A stretch of 64,000 bases of DNA. Source: Fen-1258 sp947085815 (GTDB lineage: Bacteria > Bacteroidota > Ignavibacteria > Ignavibacteriales > Melioribacteraceae). Where the stretch lies: contig CAMTXU010000016.1 in NCBI GenBank assembly GCA_947085815.1, positions 62,001-126,000 of the forward strand. Direction: 5' to 3'. The notes below the pieces were generated by a model that saw only the letters and a list, made by a program, of their open reading frames with translations, was not told the origin of the DNA and searched no databases. Both the position numbers and the translations under genes were made by a program. Shown here piece after piece: positions 27,389-35,877 of this stretch. Position 1 is the stretch's first letter. The number at the start of each line of letters is the position of its first letter.

Positions 27389-28539
27389 AAGACTACAAAG
27401 CACTCATTCAAAAGTATGAAGTTGATGTTTATCCAAGACGCGATGTTACATTGGTCAAAGGCAAGGGCGCGAGATTATGGGATGACGAAGGGAATGAATA
27501 TATAGATATGGCGGCGGGTATAAGTGTAGCTAATATCGGTCATGGAAATGAAAAACTTACTAAAGCTATATCTGAACAAGCGGCAAATCTTGTTACCTGT
27601 CCTAATACATTTTACAATGACCAGAAAGCGCTCTTTTTAGAAAAACTTTTCGAAATTGTACCGAAAAATTTCACACGCGCATTCCTGACAAACAGCGGAA
27701 CCGAAGCAATGGAGGCTGCAATAAAGTTCGCTCGGTTAAATACAAAGAAGACAAAATTCGTTGCTACAATGAAAGCATTTCACGGTAGAACTATGGGTGC
27801 TTTAAGCGCTACATATAAAAATGAGTATAAAGAAGGATTCGGACCGCTCGTACCCGGATTCTCGCATGTGCCATTCAATAATTATGAAAAACTTGCCGCG
27901 GCAATCGATGATGATACCGCGGGAATAATTCTCGAACCGGTTCAAGGAGAAGGTGGAATTAATATAGGGCAGAAAGAGTATTTTCAAAAAGTTAGACAAT
28001 TATGCGATGAGAAAAATATTCTTTTAATTATTGACGAGATTCAAACCGGATTTTGCCGTACAGGAAAAATGTTTGCGATAGAACATTTTGGAATCAAGGC
28101 GGATATGATGACTGTGGCTAAATCAATAGCCGGCGGATTTCCTATGGGCGCAATAATGTGTAATGATAAAATCAAAATTGAAAAAAGCAAACACGGTTCG
28201 ACTTTCGGTGGTAATCCGCTTGCCTGCGCTGCGGGTATCGCTGCAATCGATTTTATGGTCGAAAATAAGTTGTGGGAAGAAGCCGAAGCTAAAGGGCAAT
28301 ACTTCAAACAAAAATTGGAAAAACTTCAGCTTTCAAAAATTCGTGAGATTAGAATAATTGGTTTAATGATCGGCATCGAACTTAAAGATAAAGTTCAGCC
28401 GGTACTTCAAGAATTAATGAAGCGGAATATTATTGCTCTGCCTGCAGGAACAACAGTCCTAAGGATGCTTCCTCCTTTAGTCATCAGCTATGAAGATCTG
28501 GACACAGTCGTTGAGAAGTTAGTGGAAATACTTGTTTAA
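27385..28539 (+). CDS. lysJ: LysW-aminoadipate semialdehyde aminotransferase (LysJ)
   Basis: A 384-residue class III aminotransferase (ArgD/LysJ type) that gives LysW-lysine from the semialdehyde with glutamate. TNSGTEAMEAAIKFAR, EPVQGEGGIN and IIDEIQTGFCRTGK are present, and the PLP-binding lysine is Lys246 in VAKSIAGGFPMGA. It ends the operon, which has a 4-bp overlap with lysZ. ArgD-type substrates are possible, since enzymes of this group can serve both arginine and lysine routes. LysK, needed for release of lysine from LysW, is not found next to it. Confidence 0.9.
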   Translation: MKDYKALIQKYEVDVYPRRDVTLVKGKGARLWDDEGNEYIDMAAGISVANIGHGNEKLTKAISEQAANLVTCPNTFYNDQKALFLEKLFEIVPKNFTRAFLTNSGTEAMEAAIKFARLNTKKTKFVATMKAFHGRTMGALSATYKNEYKEGFGPLVPGFSHVPFNNYEKLAAAIDDDTAGIILEPVQGEGGINIGQKEYFQKVRQLCDEKNILLIIDEIQTGFCRTGKMFAIEHFGIKADMMTVAKSIAGGFPMGAIMCNDKIKIEKSKHGSTFGGNPLACAAGIAAIDFMVENKLWEEAEAKGQYFKQKLEKLQLSKIREIRIIGLMIGIELKDKVQPVLQELMKRNIIALPAGTTVLRMLPPLVISYEDLDTVVEKLVEILV

Positions 28540-28695
28540 CCTCTAATGTAGAGAAGACTCGTTGCTCGCCTGGTAGGCGGGGTCGTCTCAAAAAAATTGT
28601 GGGTCTTTGAGACGATACACCCAATAGTCCTTACGGAAATAATTGGAATGTAATTCACGGACGGTTCATATTTTTATTAACAATCTTACCTTCAT

Positions 28696-29255
28696 ATGTC
28701 AAAATTCCAAAATCAATACCGTATTGAATCTGCACGGTTGAACGGTTGGGATTATTCGAATCTATGATGGTATTATATTACGATTAATTCTAAAGATCAC
28801 AAAGAATAGTTTGGCAAGATTGGTAATGGTAAAATGATTTAAATGATTTGGGAAAGGTTGTTGAAGAAGAGTGGTTAAAAACAAAAACGATTCGCAAGAA
28901 TGTTGAATTAGATTTCTATGTAATTATGCCAAATCGTTTTCATGGAATTATAATTATAAATGAAAGTAAGAGGTTGTCTCAAAAGTAATGTTTTATAATA
29001 GAATAGCCCACGGATGACGGAGATAAAACTGATTTTCGCAGATTATTTAATTGAATAATTACTTTTGAGACAACCTCTAAAAATGATGAAACATTGTTAA
29101 AAACTAATAGCAAGTCTGTTTGTTCAAAACTAATAAGATCATTTGGGTATAAGGATTTCTCCTGTCAATCGCGTTTTTATGATCGAATCATTCGCAATGA
29201 AAAGGAATTAACTAACATTAGAAAATACATTGATAATAATCCGTTGAAGTGGTAG
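28696..29255 (+). pseudogene. REP-associated tyrosine transposase (Y1 family) remnant
   Basis: The frame from 28696 reads MSKFQNQYRIESARLNGWDYS at its start, then, with stops and a frameshift, continues into EEEWLKTKTIRKNVELDFYVIMPNRFHG (HUH-like region) and ends SRFYDRIIRNEKELTNIRKYIDNNPLKW before TAG 29255. These are typical for RAYT proteins, a Y1 transposase that handles REP hairpins. Several in-frame stops (28762-28830 area) and the 108-bp insertion at 28970 destroy it. The usual HxH metal motif is partly changed to NRFHG. Confidence 0.85.
28970..29077. repeat. 108-bp palindromic element inside the RAYT remnant (copy A)
   Basis: Perfect 20-bp inverted ends: it starts GAGGTTGTCTCAAAAGTAAT and ends with the complement. 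TAA flanks both sides, so a 3-bp target duplication is likely; removing the insert with one TAA restores the RAYT codons ESKNDET. Near-identical copies lie at 38697 and 41296. It has no coding capacity and behaves like a small non-autonomous (MITE-like) element. Confidence 0.85.
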
Positions 29256-29444
29256 TTAGGGAAGAATCAACCGGAGAATCTGAATATTTGATTTTTGATT
29301 AGTAGAAATAACCCCGCCCATTTGGTTGGTAAGCAGATGGGTCGTCTTCCATCTGATGAAAGGTTGCTCAAAACAAATAGTGAGACTATTTACCCGGTCG
29401 TCTCTACAAAAAGGATAATTTAATTAGCTTAACTCAGACTGTTT

Positions 29445-29475
29445 TTGCATTCTAACCTCGTTTAGATTATTTTTC
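29445..29475 (+). promoter_or_regulatory. Putative promoter of the nuo operon
   Basis: TTG at 29445-29447, 20-bp spacer, TATTTTTC at 29468-29475, a near match to TTG-N20-TAnnTTTG. Initiation near 29482 would leave almost no leader for a TTG start at 29488 and a 20-bp leader for ATG 29503, favouring the latter. Confidence 0.4.
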
Positions 29476-29502
29476 GCAAGCCAAAAATTGATAATTAGAA
29501 TT

Positions 29503-29871
29503 ATGATTCTTGATTATTTACCAATTATTCTTGTATTAATAGTAGCCGCAGTTCTTGGTGGTGCTATAGTTTTTTCATCCACATTATTTGGTCCTCAACG
29601 TCCAAATAAAGTAAAACAGATGACCTACGAGAGCGGCAAGAATCCTGTCGGAACAACTCACGAGAGAATTTCGATTAAATACTATCTTGTCGCTATGCTC
29701 TTCATTATTTTTGACATCGAAGTGATCTATGTTTATCCATGGGCAGTTGAATTCAAAACTCTCTTTGCCCAGCACGGAATTTTTGCATTCCTACCGATGT
29801 TTATCTTTTTAGTTGTGCTTGAACTTGGATTTCTATATGTCTATATGAAAGGTGGATTTAAATGGGATTAG
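29503..29871 (+). CDS. nuoA: NADH-quinone oxidoreductase subunit A
   Basis: A 122-residue membrane subunit of complex I with three membrane helices. The conserved loop reads YESGKNPVGTTHERISIKYYLVAMLFIIFDIEVIYVYPWA. An upstream TTG (29488) in frame would add five residues; I chose ATG 29503 because the putative promoter lies too close to the earlier one. It overlaps nuoB by 10 bp. Complex I couples NADH oxidation to quinone reduction and ion pumping. Confidence 0.93.
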   Translation: MILDYLPIILVLIVAAVLGGAIVFSSTLFGPQRPNKVKQMTYESGKNPVGTTHERISIKYYLVAMLFIIFDIEVIYVYPWAVEFKTLFAQHGIFAFLPMFIFLVVLELGFLYVYMKGGFKWD

Positions 29872-30380
29872 AAGCTAAACTTACACAGGACGGCTTTATT
29901 ACAACGACAATTGACGCCGTAGTTGGATGGGCTCGTAAAAGTTCAGTATGGCCAATGCCGATGGGAATTTCTTGCTGCGCGATTGAAATGATTGCCGCCG
30001 CCGATCCTAAATATGATATAGCGCGTTTTGGTTCCGAAGTTATGCGCTTTACACCTCGCCAATGCGATTTGATGATCGTTGCCGGAACCGTGACTTTTAA
30101 GATGGCGCAAGTTGTTAGAAGAATTTATGATCAGATGCCTGACCCGAAATGGGTGATTGCGATGGGCGCATGTACTTCTTCGGGTGGAATGTATAGATCA
30201 TATAATGTCGTTCAAGGTATTGATCAATTTCTTCCCGTTGATGTTTATACTGCCGGTTGTCCGCCTCGTCCTGAGAATTTATTGAACGCCCTGATGACAA
30301 TTCAAGAAAAAATTGGAAAAACTAGAGCGCGGGATTTTCAAAACAGATCTTTAAAAGAACTCGAACTTTTACAAAAATAA
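29862..30380 (+). CDS. nuoB: NADH-quinone oxidoreductase subunit B
   Basis: A 172-residue peripheral subunit carrying the 4Fe-4S cluster N2, the last electron carrier before quinone. The four ligands are Cys38 and Cys39 (GISCCAIEM), Cys104 (GACTSSGG) and Cys133 (AGCPPRPE). The N-terminus contacts the membrane arm. Start ATG overlaps nuoA by 10 bp and nuoC follows after 4 bp, so the set is tightly coupled. Confidence 0.96.
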   Translation: MGLEAKLTQDGFITTTIDAVVGWARKSSVWPMPMGISCCAIEMIAAADPKYDIARFGSEVMRFTPRQCDLMIVAGTVTFKMAQVVRRIYDQMPDPKWVIAMGACTSSGGMYRSYNVVQGIDQFLPVDVYTAGCPPRPENLLNALMTIQEKIGKTRARDFQNRSLKELELLQK

Positions 30381-30384
30381 TTTT

Positions 30385-30879
30385 ATGAATCTAAAAGAAC
30401 TCATTACAGATAAAGTAATAGAAAAATTTGGTACGGCACTGGAAGAGGTCTCCGATTTTAGGGATGATATTTGTCTTACGGTAAGTAGCGATCAGATTGT
30501 TGCAATTGGAAAATTTTTGAAAGATGATTCAGACCTTCAATTTATTACTTGTAAAGACATCACTGCGATCGATTGGGGTACCCGTAAAAAAAGATTTACA
30601 GCGGTCTATCACATCTATTCGTTCAAATTAAATTGCACATTACGCATCAAAGCAAATATTGATGCAGACCCTCCGGCAATAGAAACTGTTACTTCCGTTT
30701 GGCGCAGCGCGGATTGGTACGAGCGAGAAACATTTGATATGTATGGCATCAAGTTTACCAATCATCCCGACTTAAGAAGAATGTATATGCCGGAAGGATT
30801 TGAACATCATCCGTTAAGAAAAGATTTTCCTGTAATCGGCATTCCCGGTTCTCTTCCACTTCCACACCAAGCAGAATAG
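30385..30879 (+). CDS. nuoC: NADH-quinone oxidoreductase subunit C
   Basis: A 164-residue 30-kDa-type subunit. The signature WRSADWYERETFDMYGIKFTNHPDLRRMYMPEGFEHHPLRKDFP is clear at residues 110-153 (shown in part as YERETFDMYGI). It is a separate gene, not fused with nuoD as in E. coli. It connects the Q-site subunits of the peripheral arm. nuoD begins one base after its stop. Confidence 0.95.
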   Translation: MNLKELITDKVIEKFGTALEEVSDFRDDICLTVSSDQIVAIGKFLKDDSDLQFITCKDITAIDWGTRKKRFTAVYHIYSFKLNCTLRIKANIDADPPAIETVTSVWRSADWYERETFDMYGIKFTNHPDLRRMYMPEGFEHHPLRKDFPVIGIPGSLPLPHQAE

Positions 30880-30880
30880 T

Positions 30881-32131
30881 ATGAATAGAATTGATCAAAT
30901 ATATAACGAAGAAAAAATTTACAAAAGACTTCTTGAGGATCGCAATCTCACAATAGAAGACGAACTTGAAAATGAGATGGTGATTAACATGGGTCCTCAG
31001 CACCCCGCTACTCATGGAGTGCTTCGTTTGGTACTACGTCTTGATGGTGAAACCGTTATGGGAATTGTACCGGAGCTTGGTTATCTGCACCGCGGATACG
31101 AGAAGATGGCTGAGAACATGAGTTATATCGAATTCATACCTCACACAGACCGCCTTGATTATACTGGAACGATGTGCAATAATGTTGGCTACGTTCTTGC
31201 TGTTGAAAAACTTGCTGGAATAGAGGCGCCTAAACGTGCCCAGTATATTCGTATGATCGTTGCAGAACTTTCAAGAATTGCCGCACACTTAGTTGCAATA
31301 GGAACATTTGCAATGGATGTCGGCGCCGTGACAATGGTTATGTGGACATTCCGTGAACGTGAAAAGATTAATAGTATTTTTGATAGAATTGCTGGTGCTA
31401 GATTTACTACGAGTTATACACGTATCGGTGGTGTCGCTTCAGACCTTGATGATCAGGCAATCGCCGAGATCGAACAGTTCTTAGTGGAATTAGAGCCGGC
31501 TTTGAGTGAGATGGATAAACTGATGCTCTCCAATAGGATCTTCATAGGTCGTCTTGAAGGGATTGGAATTCTTCCTAAAGAAGATGCTATTGCACTTGGT
31601 GTTACGGGTCCAAACTTACGAGCTAGCGGTGTTGAATACGATATTCGCCGCGCGAAACCATATCTCTTCTATAATGAAATTGATTTTAGAATCCCGACAT
31701 TCACACAGGGAGACTGCCTGGCGCGGTATTTCCAGAGAGGCGATGAAGTTAAAGAGAGTGTTAAAATTTTACGTCAATGTTTAGATAAAATGCCTATTGG
31801 CGAAGTGATTGCTAATAATCCTAAAAGAGTTCTTTCACACAAAACCGAAATTTATTCCAAAATGGAAGAACTCATTCATGATTTTATGATTATTAACTTT
31901 GGAATTAATCCACCGGTAGGAGATACTTACCTCTCTGTTGAAAATCCGAAAGGAGAATTAGGTTTTTATATCGTAAGCAACGGAACGGGTCAGCCCTGGA
32001 AGTTAAAAATACATTCACCATCATTCTGCAATTTGCAAGCAGTATCTCAGTTGTGTAAAGGGGCAATGGTTTCCGATGTTGTTGCAATCATTGGTTCACT
32101 CGATCCTGTAATGGGTGAAGCTGATAAATAA
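30881..32131 (+). CDS. nuoD: NADH-quinone oxidoreductase subunit D
   Basis: A 416-residue 49-kDa-type subunit forming the quinone site with NuoB. MGPQHPATHGVLR near residues 37-49 is the loop with the quinone-site His, and LGYLHRGYEK follows. Length is normal for a non-fused NuoD. ATG at 30881 comes one base after nuoC. A repeat of 84 bp separates it from nuoE. Confidence 0.96.
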   Translation: MNRIDQIYNEEKIYKRLLEDRNLTIEDELENEMVINMGPQHPATHGVLRLVLRLDGETVMGIVPELGYLHRGYEKMAENMSYIEFIPHTDRLDYTGTMCNNVGYVLAVEKLAGIEAPKRAQYIRMIVAELSRIAAHLVAIGTFAMDVGAVTMVMWTFREREKINSIFDRIAGARFTTSYTRIGGVASDLDDQAIAEIEQFLVELEPALSEMDKLMLSNRIFIGRLEGIGILPKEDAIALGVTGPNLRASGVEYDIRRAKPYLFYNEIDFRIPTFTQGDCLARYFQRGDEVKESVKILRQCLDKMPIGEVIANNPKRVLSHKTEIYSKMEELIHDFMIINFGINPPVGDTYLSVENPKGELGFYIVSNGTGQPWKLKIHSPSFCNLQAVSQLCKGAMVSDVVAIIGSLDPVMGEADK

Positions 32132-32215
32132 TTCCCTCTGCGCCTCTGCGCCTCTGTGGTGAGAAAGTCTTTTACCACAAAGGCACAAAGACACAGAGAA
32201 ACTCAAAGGGAAAAT
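32132..32215. repeat. Palindromic repeat between nuoD and nuoE
   Basis: Contains CTCTGCGCCTCTGTGGTGA and its near complement TACCACAAAGGCACAAAGACACAGAG, a hairpin-forming palindrome. It provides the spurious N-terminal extension of nuoE and might act as a mRNA-stability hairpin. Confidence 0.6.
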
Positions 32216-32689
32216 ATGGGTTTCAAATTCACTGAAGAAAATATTCTCAGAATCGAAGCAGCGCGGAAGAAATATCCTACCGCACTTGCCGCGGTTATGG
32301 ATACTATTTATATCGCACAAAAACAGAACGGTTATATAAGCAATGAAGTGATGGAAGAGATCGCAAACGTGCTTGGAATTGATAAGGTAAATGTGTTGAG
32401 TGTTGTTACATTTTACACAATGTATCACACAAAACCGATGGGCAAATACCACGTTCAAGTTTGCACCAATGTTTCTTGTATGCTTCGCGGCGCTTTTGAA
32501 ATATGGGATGGGGTTAAAGAGAAACTCGGGCTAGACCATATGCAAGTTTCACACGATTCAAAATACTCTCTTGAAGAGGTTGAATGCATGGGGGCATGCG
32601 GTTACGCCCCGATGATTGCAGTAAATGAAGATTACTTCGAAAATTTAAATAAAGAAAAAGTTTATGAAATTTTAGACTCGCTGAAATAA
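32216..32689 (+). CDS. nuoE: NADH-quinone oxidoreductase subunit E
   Basis: A 157-residue 24-kDa-type subunit with the 2Fe-2S cluster N1a, ligands in CTNVSC and CMGACG. The open frame reaches to 32156, but those 20 residues (KAQRHRETQREN) come from the palindromic repeat, so ATG 32216, with AAAGGG upstream, is the likely start. It donates electrons from the NADH module. nuoF begins right after its stop. Confidence 0.93.
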   Translation: MGFKFTEENILRIEAARKKYPTALAAVMDTIYIAQKQNGYISNEVMEEIANVLGIDKVNVLSVVTFYTMYHTKPMGKYHVQVCTNVSCMLRGAFEIWDGVKEKLGLDHMQVSHDSKYSLEEVECMGACGYAPMIAVNEDYFENLNKEKVYEILDSLK

Positions 32690-34012
32690 ATGGAAAAAAT
32701 TGTACTCCCAGAAATACCAAATCTAAATCAGATTGATGTTTATATAGCCAACGGTGGGTTTGAATCTGCTAAAAAAGCTTTCACTAAGACTCCTGATGAA
32801 ATAATAGATGAGGTGAAAAAGTCCGGTTTACGCGGAAGGGGCGGCGCTGCATTCTCCGCAGGTCTTAAATGGAGCTTCATGCCCAAGACCACAAATCAGC
32901 CTAAGTACCTTGCTATCAACGGCGATGAAAGCGAACCCGGTTCATTTAAAGACAGACAAATATTGGAAGATAACCCATTCCAGTTGATTGAAGGCGCAAT
33001 CATTACATCATATGCAATCGGCGCTAAAGTTGCTTATCTGTACATCCGTGGTGAATATCATAAGTGGATTAAGTTGATGCAGAAAGCTGTTGATGAAGCA
33101 TACGCGCGCGGTTTTCTCGGCGATAAAATGAAAGATACTTTCGATATAAATTTCAGTTGCGATCTATTTATTCATAAAGGTGCGGGCGCTTATATCTGCG
33201 GGGAAGAATCATCTTTAATGAATTCCATAGAAGGTGTGCGCGGTTACCCGCGCGTAAAACCGCCATTTCCGGCTCAGCGTGGTTTGTGGGGCAACCCAAC
33301 TACTATAAATAATGTTGAAACAATTACAAATGTTCCGGCGATTATCAAAAATGGGTGGGAGTGGTTTTCTAAAATTGGCGTTCCAAAACATCCCGGTACA
33401 ATTCTATTTGGTATAAGCGGTCATGTTAATAAACCGGGAGTTTATGAATTTCCTACCGGCGTTCTGCTTACGGATTTGATTTACAAAGTTGCCGGCGGTG
33501 TACCGGGCAATAAGAAAATTAAATGCGTTATTCCGGGTGGTTCTTCGATGCCTCCTTTACGTGGAGATCAGCTCGAAGGTATTAGAATGGATGCTGAATC
33601 GTTGAAGGAAGCCGGATCTTCTATCGGAACCGGCGGCGTTATGGTGATGGATGAGCATACTAATTTGCTTAAAGTGCTATTGAGAATTTCTCATTTCTAT
33701 CATCATGAAAGCTGCGGGCAATGTACACCGTGCCGTGAGGGAACAGGTTGGATGGAAAAAACTCTTCATAGAATTGAGAAGGGGCATGGTACGTCCGCTG
33801 ATTTGGATCTTCTGGTCAGCATCGCGAATAATATCGAGGGAAATACCATCTGCGCACTGGGCGAGGCAGCAGCCTGGCCGGTTAGGTTTATGATTACACG
33901 TTTCCGGGATGAATTTGAAAAATTTGTGAAGAGTGACATTTCGATTCCTGTACAAAATAAAGTCCATTCGTTAAGGGGAAGCGCTGTCCCACTTGTAGAT
34001 TTGCGGAAATAA
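32690..34012 (+). CDS. nuoF: NADH-quinone oxidoreductase subunit F
   Basis: A 440-residue 51-kDa-type subunit that binds NADH and FMN and carries the 4Fe-4S cluster N3. SGLRGRGGAAFSAGLKW (near 45-61) and GDESEPGSFKDR are the nucleotide region, and SCGQCTPCREGTGWM with ICALGEAAAWP supply the cluster Cys. It is the last gene of this block: nuoG-nuoN are not found, so the remaining complex I genes must lie elsewhere. The ATG follows the nuoE stop directly. Confidence 0.96.
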   Translation: MEKIVLPEIPNLNQIDVYIANGGFESAKKAFTKTPDEIIDEVKKSGLRGRGGAAFSAGLKWSFMPKTTNQPKYLAINGDESEPGSFKDRQILEDNPFQLIEGAIITSYAIGAKVAYLYIRGEYHKWIKLMQKAVDEAYARGFLGDKMKDTFDINFSCDLFIHKGAGAYICGEESSLMNSIEGVRGYPRVKPPFPAQRGLWGNPTTINNVETITNVPAIIKNGWEWFSKIGVPKHPGTILFGISGHVNKPGVYEFPTGVLLTDLIYKVAGGVPGNKKIKCVIPGGSSMPPLRGDQLEGIRMDAESLKEAGSSIGTGGVMVMDEHTNLLKVLLRISHFYHHESCGQCTPCREGTGWMEKTLHRIEKGHGTSADLDLLVSIANNIEGNTICALGEAAAWPVRFMITRFRDEFEKFVKSDISIPVQNKVHSLRGSAVPLVDLRK

Positions 34013-34036
34013 AAAGCGCTTTTATTAATCTATTAT

Positions 34037-34124
34037 GGGTAGTTCCAAAAACTATCTTTTGCAAAAATTTAACACGGAGAATGCAAAGAATACGCAGAGG
34101 ATATTGAAGTTATTGGAACTACCC
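34037..34124. repeat. 88-bp palindromic repeat after nuoF
   Basis: Perfect 12-bp ends GGGTAGTTCCAA and TTGGAACTACCC, enclosing AACACGGAGAATGCAAAGAATACGCAGAG-like sequence of 64 bp (only short motifs quoted: ACACGGAGAATG, ACGCAGAGG). The remaining 34125-34380 shows no gene or clear signal. It could end nuo transcription or be a mobile repeat. A decayed relative is at 46845. Confidence 0.65.
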
Positions 34125-34380
34125 TTATTTGAAACTACTATTGTTTAGTTTGATAAAAAACGGTAGTCAAGCATTTTGTTCTTCTTTTTATTTATTTTTT
34201 CCCGTCCACTAATGTCTTCCGAATTCAACAAGTTAATTCCCCTCATTTATTTCACATTAAGAGATTAATTATTATGAAGTTTTTTCGATAATAGTCTTGT
34301 ATAAGGTTGATTTATAAATGAGGAAATCGGCTCTCTATTGGTCTTTTTATTAATAATAAAGTCTATGAATTGAGATAAAT

Positions 34381-35571
34381 ATGATTTTAACAAAGGTACT
34401 TTTTGTTACTGCAGATTTGGAAACTATTAATGGTTTACAGAAACTACAACTCGATTGTGATGAAAGTCTAGAATTCTTTTTTACGAAAAGCAAAGATGAA
34501 GTAATAAAAATAATTAGCGAGAAGAACATTGCAATAATTGTTACAGATTCACGAATATCCAAAATCAACAAGTCAGAATTATTAAATATAATTAAGGAAA
34601 ATTTTCCGAAAACTTTCAGAATCTGTCTGCTCTCTGATACTCAAAAAATAAAAGAAATTCATTTATTAAAAAATGTTCACCGGACAGTTAAGTTACCATT
34701 GGATTACTCAAGTTTATTAAAAACCTTAAACGAGCTGAATAAACTCATAAAGCATAATATTGATGCACTTCTCATCGAGAAGATTAATGGATTAGGGACA
34801 ATTCCAATTTTGCCCGACATCTACTTAAGGCTTGAAAAGGAAATTTGCATGTCAACATTTTCTATGTACCGATTAGCGGAAATTATACAGGCTGATCCTC
34901 TGATGGTAGCAAGAATTCTTCATATCGCTCATTCATCTTTTTTTAATATCCCTACAGGTGTTACCAATCTACTGCAAGCCCTTAATTTTCTTGGTGTAAA
35001 TATTGTGAAGACACTTGTACTCTATGTCAAAATTTTTGCACTAAAAAATGTATGTCCGGAAACCCAATCTGTTTTGAGAAACATCAGAACTCATTCAATC
35101 AACGTGGCTAAATTATCTAGAACTATGATGGAGAAGGAGACTTCTGATAAAAACATGATTGAACTTGCCTATATATCAGGGTTATTACATGACGTAGGTA
35201 AAATTGCACTGTTGCAGTTAAATGATAAAAATAAACAATTAGCGTACTCCCAAAATATCAAGACCACAAATTCGGTTGAAACCGAAGAAAAATTATTTGA
35301 TGTAACGCATATAACCGTCGGAACTTACATATTACGTTTATGGAATTTCCAAGAAGAAATTGTCGATGCAGTGGCATCTCATCATGATTCAGGAGTGTTA
35401 GAAAATAGAGTCCTCACTTCTAAGGAAATTGTTTTTATTGCCAATGCTTTCAGTCATAAATTCGAAGATATATCAGAGGGTATTTCAAACTCCTACGGTA
35501 GCGAAAAATTCGATCAATGGGATCAACTTTTTAAAGATGATATTCGACCCGCACTTAATTTTTCTATGTAG
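34381..35571 (+). CDS. HDOD-domain signalling protein with receiver-like N-terminus
   Basis: A 396-residue protein. The first 120 residues resemble a degenerate response-regulator receiver (VLFVTADLETINGLQKL, IIVTDSRISKI, a KLP near 103) in which the phosphoacceptor site is not convincing. An HDOD domain follows from about 135 to 330 (LPILPDIYLRLEKEI...IIQADPLMVARILHIAHSSFF...HDVGKIALL). HDOD proteins act in signalling and phosphate-linked regulation. It stands alone, 250 bp after a palindrome and ahead of a 305-bp gap. Confidence 0.85.
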   Translation: MILTKVLFVTADLETINGLQKLQLDCDESLEFFFTKSKDEVIKIISEKNIAIIVTDSRISKINKSELLNIIKENFPKTFRICLLSDTQKIKEIHLLKNVHRTVKLPLDYSSLLKTLNELNKLIKHNIDALLIEKINGLGTIPILPDIYLRLEKEICMSTFSMYRLAEIIQADPLMVARILHIAHSSFFNIPTGVTNLLQALNFLGVNIVKTLVLYVKIFALKNVCPETQSVLRNIRTHSINVAKLSRTMMEKETSDKNMIELAYISGLLHDVGKIALLQLNDKNKQLAYSQNIKTTNSVETEEKLFDVTHITVGTYILRLWNFQEEIVDAVASHHDSGVLENRVLTSKEIVFIANAFSHKFEDISEGISNSYGSEKFDQWDQLFKDDIRPALNFSM

Positions 35572-35877
35572 AGAATTGAAGCCACTCACAATTATAGATG
35601 CGCATTCCTCACGCGCGCGATCGATCCAACTGCCGGCAAATATTCCATTAATTGTCTTTTCAGACCCAGAGGAAATTCTTATTTTATATTATCAAAATGC
35701 CGCATGGCGTTCGGTAACACTTTTACTAACAAGACACTCGTTGGAAAGACAAAGTGCATTATTTATCATTTGAACATTAATTGTAATTCTACACATTCAT
35801 TCGAGATTGCTGAGAGGTACAAGTAATGAATCTAATGTTTGAAAAATGATAGCTCTTAAAGAGATGGTTAAAGAAGT
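35572..35877. other. Gap with no supported feature
   Basis: About 306 bp between the HDOD gene and the following small gene. One reading frame here runs across the HDOD end but lacks a start signal and overlaps the real gene. I see no gene, repeat or convincing promoter; a short CTGAGAGGTACAA stretch at about 35810 looks superficially like a riboswitch element but lacks the rest. Confidence 0.6.

Larger units (their letters stand above)
28546..29412 (+). mobile_element. Decayed RAYT (REP-associated transposase) element with inverted ends
   Basis: The 950-bp gap between lysJ and nuoA. The left end starts GTAGAGAAGACTCG and the right end is the complement of GTAGAGACGACCG, forming imperfect terminal inverted repeats. 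Inside are hairpins (for example CGTCTCAAA/TTTGAGACG at 28584-28614) and a broken RAYT gene. Hairpins around a transposase of this kind are the usual REP/RAYT arrangement. The element lost its function and was later invaded by another palindromic repeat. Confidence 0.65.

Noticed and set aside
32156..32215. N-terminal extension of nuoE
   Set aside because: The 20 extra residues come from a palindromic repeat; ATG 32216 has a ribosome site and family-like start.
34008..34029. AAAAGCGCTTTT palindrome after nuoF as terminator
   Set aside because: No loop and only a broken T-run; not a convincing rho-independent terminator.
35805..35860. A CTGAGAGGTACAA stretch resembling part of a TPP riboswitch
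   Set aside because: The second conserved half and the pairing stems are missing, and the downstream gene is unrelated to thiamine.
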